Shown here: one piece after another, positions 17,561 to 24,609 of the stretch
Layout: every line of letters starts with the position of its first letter
Position numbering within the stretch: position 1 is the stretch's first letter
DNA from: a virus
Length of the DNA stretch: 40,680 bases
IMG/VR virus record: IMGVR_UViG_3300031977_000338
Location: 1-40,680 of that record
Reading direction: 5' to 3' (one strand)
Program-made: the position numbers and the translations under genes
Notes under the pieces: generated by a model
What the model saw: the letters and a program-made list of their open reading frames with translations, nothing else
What the model was told of the DNA's origin: nothing
The model's database searches: none

Positions 17561-18319
17561 TTAGAACAGGCTAGAACGAGCAAGCTTATCAGCTACCTGT
17601 TGCCTGTAGGCAGGGTCTTTGCTGTATCTAGGGTCACTCATAGCAGCAGTGAGTTCCGCATTACTTTCAAAACGCCCACCAGAGGATACAGCACCACTAC
17701 CACCTTGTAGTAGACTTGGTTCTGCCTCTGAACGATAACGTGCGTTGAGACCTTGTATTGCAAGCCTAATCATATTAGGGTCTTGCGTTTCCATTGTTGC
17801 ATTGAAGGCATCAATTTCACTATCAGGTAGTGTATCTGCTGCCCACGAAACCATGTTTGAATAATCTTCTTGACCACCTACGATGTCATACATCTCAGCA
17901 GTCACTTGAGATGCAAGGGCATTTTGCCCCTGTATCCACGTGTCTACAACAGAGCGAGGAAAACCAGCTTCATCCAACGCAGCATAAGCATCGTCAGACA
18001 GTCCACCAGTTTCGTTGTACTCTTGTTGGAATACGTCAAAGTCTAAGCCCTTGTCATCCAAGAGTTCAGCTACATCGGAAGCGGTTTCTTCTCCTGTAAC
18101 TTCTACTTCTTCTTCTTCTTGTTCTTGATTACCTTGACCTAACTTACTCTCTAATTGTGAGTAGGCTTTAGCCATATCCTCAGGGGACTTAAACTTTTCA
18201 GGTAGCCACTCAGGACGTTCAGGGTCTTGTTGACTACCCTCTACTTTCTCAAGCATAGCGTTGACGTGTTCTTGAGATTCGGCGTCAGGTTCTTGATAAG
18301 TGTTAATAGCTTCTGCCAT
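17561..18319 (-). CDS. 9: Capsid scaffolding protein (T7 gp9-like), 252 aa
   Basis: The protein is acidic and helical, with RPEWLPEKFKSPEDMAKAYS near residue 37, a very common motif in T7-like scaffolds. A Glu-rich linker (QEQEEEEVEVTGEE) follows, and the positively charged C-terminus (DPAYRQQVADKLARSSLF) probably binds the capsid shell. T7 gp9 is 307 aa. It is encoded directly between portal and capsid. Scaffold leaves the prohead during packaging. Confidence 0.92.
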   Translation of the reverse strand: MAEAINTYQEPDAESQEHVNAMLEKVEGSQQDPERPEWLPEKFKSPEDMAKAYSQLESKLGQGNQEQEEEEVEVTGEETASDVAELLDDKGLDFDVFQQEYNETGGLSDDAYAALDEAGFPRSVVDTWIQGQNALASQVTAEMYDIVGGQEDYSNMVSWAADTLPDSEIDAFNATMETQDPNMIRLAIQGLNARYRSEAEPSLLQGGSGAVSSGGRFESNAELTAAMSDPRYSKDPAYRQQVADKLARSSLF

Positions 18320-18322
18320 TTA

Positions 18323-19858
18323 TTACTCCGCTTCCATTGCTCCTTTAGCTAACTGTGGTGCTGCACTCTGCAATGCACCCATAGCCGCCTGTTGTTCCAT
18401 TTGTTGTTGCATCATCATCTGTTGCTGCATCATCTCTTGCTGCTTCTGCTCTTCAGATTTAATCAAACCAGATGTATCAATACCTAGAGAGGCTGCTAGT
18501 CTATCTATGTAATCACCCAAGTTCATCTCACTAGCAATCACTTCTGCGCCTAGTGGCTGTAAGTACTGCAAGAATGTTGCAAGTTTGTTTAGGTCTTGTC
18601 CACGTCCAAGTGCTTCAATACCTGTAACGACAGTAGGTTTAACACTGTCCTTAGGCATCTTAGGCATCTTGCCCTGCTTCTGTAGTGTATCTAGTAGCAG
18701 GTTAATTAGTGGCATCTGAAACTCTTGCGATAGTATTGAATATATACCACCGATAGCAGTCTCTAATTCCTGTGCCATGAAGCGTACTTCTTCAGCAGTC
18801 ACACGTTCTGCTGCTCGTTGTACTGAAGAGTTTAACAGAAAGGCAGCAGCCAATCTATCGTTAATCATACGCATAGTTTCTAAGGCAACTCTAAAATCCC
18901 CTGACTTCTGTACTTGAAGAGTAGAGACATCGTTAGAATCACCATTAACAAACGCACCATTAGGTGCTTTAGATAAGTCCTTAGACTTGGTAGTACCATT
19001 AGGACGCACCATGAATAGTACTTTAGCTGATGCAGCACTCCCCTGTACGATTGCCTGTGTCAAAGCCTCTAGGCTACGTAGGTCACCCATGTATTCTTCA
19101 ATAAAACCACGTCCATAGTCTTCACCATCAATACGAATAAAACGTAATGGAATAAACGGGTTAGTTTCTTTTTTGAATGTACCACTTGAGTTAGGAACTT
19201 CGATACCAGCTACCTCTTGGTAGGTATGGAAGCCTTTATCAGTGGTCTTTAGGCAGGTATACAAGTCGTAGTTCTTAACTGGTGTATCACTTGGGGGTAT
19301 CATTGCCTTAACTTCATCAGGCAACATTAGTGGTGATATACTTTCTTTTGTTACAATCTCTAGTAAGTTACCCATTGCGTCACGCTTTACGCAGTAACGG
19401 TCAGGTCTATACACCTTCATACCACCTTCTTTAGGCATGTATACTAGCGCATTACCAGTTACGATAAGCAGCTTCAATGCCTCAAATACAGGTACACGTA
19501 TAGACTTACTCTCAATCTCTTGCATTGCTGCACGTTCAATACGTGCCAAGCCTTCCTCTACCTGACCACGATTGTCACCAGCAATAGCTTGCAAGTCAAA
19601 GTCATCAATAGTCAGCCTAAAGAAAGGACTGTTAGGTGGCAGCAGGGCAAGTAGGAGTTTAGATGCTAGGTTATTTACACCCCTTGCCCCAATGCCTTGA
19701 TATGGTGTAGCATACCTAGTGGTGCTACTATGTCCTTCATCTGGCAAAAGAGTAGGGATTGTTAGCTTTGCTGCTTCACGTCCTCTCTCAAGGAACGTAT
19801 CTCGTTCAGCCTCTAGTTGGCTGTAGCGTTTAGCTAGAGTTCCTACGTCTTGTTCCAT
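18323..19858 (-). CDS. 8: Portal (head-tail connector) protein, T7 gp8-like, 511 aa
   Basis: The N-terminal part (RYSQLEAERDTFLERGREAA, then LTIPTLLPDEGHSS, then YQGIGARGVNNLASKLLLAL) is typical for T7-like portals (T7 gp8 536 aa). Further family marks are PFFRLTIDDFDLQ and, later, RAAERVTAEEVRFMAQELE. The C-terminus is a low-complexity Gln/Met stretch (about residues 460-495) not found in T7. The protein forms the dodecameric ring through which DNA is packaged. It follows two small genes related to T7 gp7.3. Confidence 0.95.
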   Translation of the reverse strand: MEQDVGTLAKRYSQLEAERDTFLERGREAAKLTIPTLLPDEGHSSTTRYATPYQGIGARGVNNLASKLLLALLPPNSPFFRLTIDDFDLQAIAGDNRGQVEEGLARIERAAMQEIESKSIRVPVFEALKLLIVTGNALVYMPKEGGMKVYRPDRYCVKRDAMGNLLEIVTKESISPLMLPDEVKAMIPPSDTPVKNYDLYTCLKTTDKGFHTYQEVAGIEVPNSSGTFKKETNPFIPLRFIRIDGEDYGRGFIEEYMGDLRSLEALTQAIVQGSAASAKVLFMVRPNGTTKSKDLSKAPNGAFVNGDSNDVSTLQVQKSGDFRVALETMRMINDRLAAAFLLNSSVQRAAERVTAEEVRFMAQELETAIGGIYSILSQEFQMPLINLLLDTLQKQGKMPKMPKDSVKPTVVTGIEALGRGQDLNKLATFLQYLQPLGAEVIASEMNLGDYIDRLAASLGIDTSGLIKSEEQKQQEMMQQQMMMQQQMEQQAAMGALQSAAPQLAKGAMEAE

Positions 19859-19862
19859 TTAC

Positions 19863-20096
19863 TTATCCCTTCGGAATCTGTAGTCCTGATGTACCCTCAC
19901 CACCTACATTAGTACCAGCCGTTTGGGTAACAGGTGTACGTAGTTTACGTTTACCTCTACGCTTTTGTAGACCCTCACCTACTGTTTCCATTGTTGCTGG
20001 AGCTTCCTCATCTACCTGCTTTGTAGCAGCCGTAGCTGGAGCAGCAGCAGCTGGTGCAGGTTGTGGTGGGGTTTTCTTTCTAGTAAAACCACCCAT
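19863..20096 (-). CDS. T7 gp7.3-like small protein, second tandem copy, 77 aa
   Basis: The protein has an Ala/Pro-rich first half (residues about 8-30), an acidic middle and a basic C-terminus (QKRRGKRKLRT), ending SGLQIPKG. T7 gp7.3, a host-range or tail assembly protein encoded just before the portal gene, has the same layout: basic patch, then a short Ser/Gly tail ending GGGINI. The neighbouring protein at 20098-20325 shares the basic patch and the ending, so the two are tandem paralogues. Assignment rests on layout and position. Confidence 0.6.
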   Translation of the reverse strand: MGGFTRKKTPPQPAPAAAAPATAATKQVDEEAPATMETVGEGLQKRRGKRKLRTPVTQTAGTNVGGEGTSGLQIPKG

Positions 20097-20097
20097 A

Positions 20098-20325
20098 CTA
20101 AGAACCCTTCTTAATCTGTAGACCAGCCGTTTGTGTAGGTGTCTGTCCAGTAGGTTGTGTCATCATATCTGTTCTTAGGGCTTTCTTACCCTTTTTCTTT
20201 TTACCCTGTGCTGTCGTTACATCTGTATCATCAAGCTCTAGTTCTGGTGTCTTGGCTACAGCAGTTACAGGACGTGCAGGGGTTGGTAGCGGTGCTGGCG
20301 GACGTCCGCCCATTAATCCACCCAT
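20098..20325 (-). CDS. T7 gp7.3-like small protein, first tandem copy, 75 aa
   Basis: ATG 20325 is chosen because it has an AGGA ribosome site in front; a TTG five codons earlier lies in the upstream gene. The protein starts MGGLMGGRPPAPLPTPARP, has an acidic patch (ELELDDTD), then KKKKGKKALRT, and ends AGLQIKKGS. The basic patch and the GLQI-KKG end match the next gene. Compared with T7 gp7.3 (99 aa) both are shorter. A role in tail-head joining or adsorption is inferred from T7. Confidence 0.58.
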   Translation of the reverse strand: MGGLMGGRPPAPLPTPARPVTAVAKTPELELDDTDVTTAQGKKKKGKKALRTDMMTQPTGQTPTQTAGLQIKKGS

Positions 20326-20329
20326 ATCA

Positions 20330-20509
20330 TTAATCCTCAAAATCTTGGTCTTGCATTTCTATCAGCTTATTTATGACAGACTGTTGACCCCTGAGGAAAG
20401 CTAAATCCTCAGGAGTAATCTGTTCAAGCGGTAGTTTGTTGGGATAGATTGCAAGCAGACGGTTTATTAACCCATCTGTTATGTTAAAATCGTTACCTAA
20501 TACTCTCAT
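20330..20509 (-). CDS. Small hypothetical protein, 59 aa
   Basis: This frame runs from ATG 20509 to a TAA just before the gp7.3-like gene. It reads MRVLGNDFNITDGLINRLLA, then EQITPEDLAFLRGQQ, and ends DQDFED. Mixed helix is likely; no motif is recognised. It is the first gene of the head module, following the 13-bp element at 20532-20544, in the place of T7 genes 6.5-7. Codon use looks like that of its neighbours. Confidence 0.55.
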   Translation of the reverse strand: MRVLGNDFNITDGLINRLLAIYPNKLPLEQITPEDLAFLRGQQSVINKLIEMQDQDFED

Positions 20510-20531
20510 AATAAAACAAACTTTCGCTAAT

Positions 20532-20544
20532 GATGTAACTTTAG
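20532..20544. promoter_or_regulatory. 13-bp repeated element, copy C (between RNR and head module)
   Basis: The minus strand reads CTAAAGTTACATC and its TAA forms the stop codon of the RNR gene. About 20 bases later the first head-module gene begins. The place matches the T7 class III promoter phi6.5. It is an exact copy of the elements at 5323, 29138 and 35698. A promoter role is inferred. Confidence 0.6.
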
Positions 20545-22439
20545 ATATCTACAATCTCACATGCACCTGCTGTACAGGCTAGAGTTTGTGACCCTGAGGT
20601 GCTGTCTTCTTTCTCATATAGAGCAAGAGCCGTCCAATCAATCTGACTAGGCATCTGTTTTTTAAGCGTTTCATACTGTTCCTTATCTATATCTTGGTAT
20701 GGAGCTTGTGCATATGTGTGGTCACTGTGAGGTAGGAATGAGATACCAGAGCAGATGTCAAAGTTCTCGTATACCCATGCTCCCACTTCCATCCACTCTG
20801 CATCACGTACTGTAATAGTTACAGATGGTTTGTGTTCACACCACGCTAGTGCATATGTCTTCCACAGTTCAAGCTGTTCTAGTGCGGTCATATCATTACG
20901 AGTGATAGCACCCATCGGTGAACGCATTGGGAAGCTAAAGACTGTAGTAGCATCTGGCTTCATGACACATGGTTCAGCAGGGATACCAGCATCCTTCATA
21001 AACTGTGTCAGTGGGTCTTTGTTATCACCACGAACAGTACGAATGTAGTACTCACTGTGACGTGCGTGGATACCAGAAGCACTATCAACTAGCTGTGACA
21101 CTGTGCCTGATGGTTTAACGCAAGTGATAGCTGCTGAAGGTTCAATGTTAAACTTCTTAGCGTACTTAGCATTTGTGTCAATAGCTACCTTCTTCATCTC
21201 TGCCAACCAACGTGGACTGTCAACAGACTTAGACAGTAGACGGTTATCCATAATACCTGTTAGTGATACACCAAGTAGACGCTCTTCCTCTGTGTTCTTC
21301 TGCCAAATCTTACGAAGGTATGGCATCTTAGTGAAGGTTGATTGTATTGTACCTAGTATGGTAGCAAGACGTACCTTACTCTTCAAGCTTTCTAGGTCAT
21401 CACTCTCACGTACAACAACCTCAGTCAAGTTACAGAACTGGTAGGGACGTAGGATAATCTCAGAGCATGGGTTAGTACCCCACTCGTGTCCTGTCTCACG
21501 TCTGCCGTTCTTTTCCACATGCTTGTCAGCAGCCACACGACTGAAGATACCACGCTCACCTGACTTACTCTCTACTAGGGCTAACCATTCACGCATGAAT
21601 GTTTCCATGTCAGGCTTCTCTGTGTATGCAGCAGAGTTGTTAGCTAACGCACGTTGTCCTTCGTTCTCCCACCATGAGCCAGACTTGGCGTGAGCCATAC
21701 GTCCATCACTCAGGTTAGACAAGCTAATCATAGCTGACCTACGTACACCACCTACTACTACAATCTCACCAATCTTACACATGATGTCGTGACACTCAAG
21801 ACTGTTTAGCTTGCGTCCAGCAGCACCCTTGAACTTAGCTACTACAAACTTAAACAAGTCCTCTAGTGGTTCAGCACCTGATGCACGTCCACCGAATGTC
21901 TTGAGCCTAGCACCAGCAGGGCGTACACCTGATGTATCCCACTTAGGTATATCACCTGCATATAGGTGTGACATTAACTTATGCAGTGACTTAGCCCAAC
22001 CCTCTTTACTATCCTTGACCATGATGATGTCATCGCTATAGTCTAGGTTCTGAGGTACGTCAGGTAGCTTGGTAATAAATTGTCTCTCAACTGAGAAGCC
22101 AACACCTGTACCACATAGTAGAATAAACATAGCCTCATCAAAGGCACGTATGTGGTCTACAGGTAGGTAGCTACAATTATAGATACATGTATTATCACGC
22201 TCTGCTGCCTCACCTGCTGTCATCAATGCTCTCATGGATGGCATAACATCTAAGTGAAGTATAGCTTCCTCTAATTCGTCCCAGACATCGTTTGGTAATT
22301 TAATTTTACTACCCATATAGTTGATGTAACGAGCCACTGTTTCAGTCCATGTCTCTCGTCTACCCTTATCATCTAGCCAACGTGCATATCGGCTGGTAGC
22401 TATGAAGGTCTGATAGTCTGTTGGTAAGTAGTTATTCAT
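20541..22439 (-). CDS. nrdJ: Class II (adenosylcobalamin-dependent) ribonucleotide reductase, monomeric type, 632 aa
   Basis: The enzyme makes deoxynucleotides from ribonucleotides using a cobalamin radical. Landmarks are DNTCIYNCSYLPVD near residue 81 (first active-site cysteine region), the GGVRRSAMISLSNLSD loop, and NPCSEIILRPYQFCNLTEV (the N-x-C-x-E radical site). Also present are ITCVKPSGTVSQLVDSASG and the C-terminal cysteine pair LACTAGACEIVDI that is reduced by thioredoxin. This is the single-chain type like Lactobacillus RTPR (about 739 aa), here somewhat shorter. It overlaps the MazG gene by four bases. Activity needs cobalamin from the host, which suggests a B12-making or B12-importing host. 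Confidence 0.92.
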   Translation of the reverse strand: MNNYLPTDYQTFIATSRYARWLDDKGRRETWTETVARYINYMGSKIKLPNDVWDELEEAILHLDVMPSMRALMTAGEAAERDNTCIYNCSYLPVDHIRAFDEAMFILLCGTGVGFSVERQFITKLPDVPQNLDYSDDIIMVKDSKEGWAKSLHKLMSHLYAGDIPKWDTSGVRPAGARLKTFGGRASGAEPLEDLFKFVVAKFKGAAGRKLNSLECHDIMCKIGEIVVVGGVRRSAMISLSNLSDGRMAHAKSGSWWENEGQRALANNSAAYTEKPDMETFMREWLALVESKSGERGIFSRVAADKHVEKNGRRETGHEWGTNPCSEIILRPYQFCNLTEVVVRESDDLESLKSKVRLATILGTIQSTFTKMPYLRKIWQKNTEEERLLGVSLTGIMDNRLLSKSVDSPRWLAEMKKVAIDTNAKYAKKFNIEPSAAITCVKPSGTVSQLVDSASGIHARHSEYYIRTVRGDNKDPLTQFMKDAGIPAEPCVMKPDATTVFSFPMRSPMGAITRNDMTALEQLELWKTYALAWCEHKPSVTITVRDAEWMEVGAWVYENFDICSGISFLPHSDHTYAQAPYQDIDKEQYETLKKQMPSQIDWTALALYEKEDSTSGSQTLACTAGACEIVDI

Positions 22440-22759
22440 CTATCATCCCCTTCACCATGCAATGTACCTGCACTCTGACGTGCCTGTAGTTTTTCTAGGT
22501 TCTTCTCAGCGATAACCTGTAGTGATGAGCCACAATCGTGTGCTAGTGCTGCCAGCATCCATAGTACGTCACCCATCTCAGCCTCAATCTTCTCACGCTG
22601 GTCTGTAAGTTTGATACCATCACGCATCATCTTAGCAATCTTACCTGCTACCTCGCCAGCTTCTTCAGCTAGACCTAGTGCTGGGTATGAGATGTTGTAT
22701 GTCTTAGGGTATACTGCTGTAGTCACAGCTTTTCTCTGGTAATCGTAAAAGTTAATCAT
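22436..22759 (-). CDS. mazG: MazG-like nucleotide pyrophosphohydrolase, 107 aa
   Basis: The family motif E-E-x-x-E followed by E-x-x-D is present: GLAEEAGEVAGKIAK near residue 30 and EAEMGDVLWMLAALA near residue 60. Those acidic residues bind magnesium. Such small phage MazG proteins hydrolyse nucleoside triphosphates or the alarmone ppGpp-related pool. Length is normal for the short phage type. It is coupled to the RNR gene by overlap, suggesting joint control of the nucleotide pool. Confidence 0.9.
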   Translation of the reverse strand: MINFYDYQRKAVTTAVYPKTYNISYPALGLAEEAGEVAGKIAKMMRDGIKLTDQREKIEAEMGDVLWMLAALAHDCGSSLQVIAEKNLEKLQARQSAGTLHGEGDDR

Positions 22760-22764
22760 AGTTT

Positions 22765-22968
22765 CTATCTTTCTGATGCTACTTCATTGCCATCATCTTT
22801 GATAGCTACTACTTGTTCAACATAGGTAAAGGTCATGGCTACAAGGAAGTCCTTAAAGTTGTTTACCATGTCTTGAAGACAGCCCTCTGTTTGGAACACA
22901 TGCTCTGTGTATCCATCAATCTCGCCATCCATGTTGTATCTATCTACTCTAAATGTTATCTCGTTCAT
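22765..22968 (-). CDS. Hypothetical protein, 67 aa
   Basis: The product (start MNEITFRVDRYNMDGEIDG, end DGNEVASER) is acidic, with a predicted beta-helix mix. It contains EGCLQDMVNNFKDFLVAMTF. No known motif. It overlaps the DUF3310 gene at one base and precedes mazG. Its real coding status is supported by tight packing and a consistent start, but its function is unknown. Confidence 0.6.
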   Translation of the reverse strand: MNEITFRVDRYNMDGEIDGYTEHVFQTEGCLQDMVNNFKDFLVAMTFTYVEQVVAIKDDGNEVASER

Positions 22969-23225
22969 TACCAGTTCTTCCCTTGTGTTTTCTTCATTAA
23001 CTCTACCATCTTATTCAAATACCAGATGGCTTTCTCTGCATCCTGTACAGGATTACCCTTACTGAATAGTCTCTTGCCTGTATACTTTAGTACGTTACCA
23101 TGACAATAGCTGATAGCTTCCCACTCACCTAACACATCAACAATGTAATCAATAGTCTCAACTTTACCAGCATAGTGTGGTGGATGGTTTACCATATCTT
23201 CACGTGGCTGCTCTAAGGTGTCCAT
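22968..23225 (-). CDS. DUF3310 protein (T7 gp1.7-related), 85 aa
   Basis: The protein contains NHPPHYAGKVETIDYIVDVL and later GNVLKYTGKRLFSKGNPVQD and DAEKAIWYLNKM, the standard DUF3310 pattern (HPPHY, then E-x-ID, then KY-x-R). T7 gp1.7 carries this domain and acts as a nucleotide kinase; whether the short form does so is not known. It overlaps the exonuclease gene by 13 bases. Residue pattern is clear; activity is inference. Confidence 0.88.
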   Translation of the reverse strand: MDTLEQPREDMVNHPPHYAGKVETIDYIVDVLGEWEAISYCHGNVLKYTGKRLFSKGNPVQDAEKAIWYLNKMVELMKKTQGKNW

Positions 23226-23926
23226 AGCTTTACCTCTCCTGTGTCTGTATCGTATTCACCATTGCGTAGGATACGTGCTAGTCGTGCGTTCTCTAAGGCT
23301 ACTTCTTCAGAGAGACCCTTGCTGATAAACGCTCTAACCACTGCTCCCCATCCATCGCCAAACTCAAGAATTTTCTCAGCAGTTTTATAACCAACACTAG
23401 GGCAACCCTTGTAATTGTCAGTAGCGTCACCGACAAGTGTCTGAGTAAAGAAGTTATAGTCAGCTTCTTCCTCACTGATTTCCACCACGTCCCCATCAAT
23501 CCAATGCTTTGCTGGTACTGTGCGTAGGTCTTTATCTTCAGACCAGATAATAGTATCTGTATTCGCAGTACCCAATATCCCCAAGACATCATCTGCTTCT
23601 AGTCTCCTATACATAACTGTGTTGTACTTACTTTGTAGGTACTCCTTTGCCCACTGCAATAGCATAGGCTTACGAGTAGTCTTACGATTAGCCTTATAGT
23701 ATGGGGCTAACTCTTTACGATAGTTATCCTTGTCAGATAGAGCAACAATACAATCCTGTACTGGTGCTTCATCCACTATCTTCTCTATCTGTTCATCTAG
23801 TCTAAGGGCTACGTCCTGTTCAAAACAGTGTAGTGTCCACAAACCATCACCCCAATTAATAGGTGTCTCTGCTGATACTGTTGCTTTGTATGCAACGATG
23901 TCTCCATCAACGAGCAAAAGGGTCAT
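23213..23926 (-). CDS. 6: 5'-3' exonuclease (T7 gp6 / FEN family), 237 aa
   Basis: The true start is ATG 23926, which has GGAG at proper distance; the track start is a TTG two codons earlier. The N-terminus LLLVDGDIVAYKA supplies the first metal-binding Asp. A YRKELAPYYKANRKTTRKP arch helix, LEADDVLGILG (second acidic cluster) and WSEDKDLRTVPA follow, and VGDATDNYKGCPSVGYKTAE is the helix-3-turn-helix DNA-binding motif. T7 gp6 is 300 aa. The enzyme removes RNA primers and degrades host DNA. It begins inside the end of a small membrane-protein gene. Confidence 0.93.
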   Translation of the reverse strand: MTLLLVDGDIVAYKATVSAETPINWGDGLWTLHCFEQDVALRLDEQIEKIVDEAPVQDCIVALSDKDNYRKELAPYYKANRKTTRKPMLLQWAKEYLQSKYNTVMYRRLEADDVLGILGTANTDTIIWSEDKDLRTVPAKHWIDGDVVEISEEEADYNFFTQTLVGDATDNYKGCPSVGYKTAEKILEFGDGWGAVVRAFISKGLSEEVALENARLARILRNGEYDTDTGEVKLWTP

Positions 23927-24113
23927 CGTCAAACTCCTGTCTATCTTGTTGCGCTTGTTGTTCTTTCATCTGAGCCAGAGTAACTACCTTGATACCCATC
24001 ATTACTTGTACGTAATCTAGGTATACCTCAACTATCCACTTGACACAGAGGCAGATAGTTACACCCATGAAACAACAGGTGAGTATCATCTTCCATAAGA
24101 AATCAAAGTCCAT
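23907..24113 (-). CDS. Small membrane protein, 68 aa
   Basis: ATG 24113 (MDFDFLWKMILTCCFMGVTI) is taken as start; the longer ORF begins inside the upstream gene. Residues about 7-28 form a strong membrane helix with several Cys, followed by a second weaker hydrophobic stretch and a Gln/Asp-rich C-terminus (KEQQAQQDRQEFDDD). It overlaps both neighbours. T7 has small genes (5.5-5.9) at this place that block host functions, but no homology is visible. Confidence 0.55.
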   Translation of the reverse strand: MDFDFLWKMILTCCFMGVTICLCVKWIVEVYLDYVQVMMGIKVVTLAQMKEQQAQQDRQEFDDDPFAR

Positions 24114-24609
24114 GCTGTATGCACTCCTTTGCCTGTCCAACAGACATCTTGAACCACTCACCTCTACGCTCTGCTATCTTACCTGCTACCTTATGTGCTG
24201 CTGCTTCAGCCCTACGTCTGTCTTTGGTATCCACTGCATACACAACTTTGTAGTCTCTGAATGGACTGCTAGTCTGGTAACCATTACACCTGTCTTCTGC
24301 ATCAACAGCCATACCTATCTTTACCCACTCAGGCCATGCTGAGTTAGTAATGATGTAGACCTGCCCCTCAGTACTACGCTCATAATTCTGAAGACCAGAG
24401 AAAGCAGCTTCATCAAATGACTTGTATCTACCTGCCTTCCACAAAGGATGGGACTGTGGTACATACTTACCATTAACAAACATTCTATTCTTATTCTTTT
24501 TATTATGTGCTGTAACTCTTCGTCTTCCATCAGCCTGTCCATAATACCACCACTCACCATCTTCAAAGACTGTGTTAATGTTAGTGGGTGTCTGCCCAGT
24601 TTCTTCCAT
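24103..24609 (-). CDS. GIY-YIG type nuclease-like protein (T5orf172/MUG113 domain), 168 aa
   Basis: ATG 24609 is preferred over the ORF start at 24696, which would overlap the DNA polymerase by 116 bases; the chosen start still overlaps by 29. The C-terminal half contains GQVYIITNSAWPEWVKIGMA, then DRCNGYQTSSPF, then RRRAEAAAHKVAG and GEWFKM. This is the T5orf172 variant of the GIY-YIG fold with its Arg and Glu. The first half has WWYYGQADGRRRVTAHNKKN, perhaps DNA-binding. Such free-standing genes next to DNA polymerase are often homing nucleases or recombination factors. No catalytic proof. Confidence 0.8.
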   Translation of the reverse strand: MEETGQTPTNINTVFEDGEWWYYGQADGRRRVTAHNKKNKNRMFVNGKYVPQSHPLWKAGRYKSFDEAAFSGLQNYERSTEGQVYIITNSAWPEWVKIGMAVDAEDRCNGYQTSSPFRDYKVVYAVDTKDRRRAEAAAHKVAGKIAERRGEWFKMSVGQAKECIQHGL

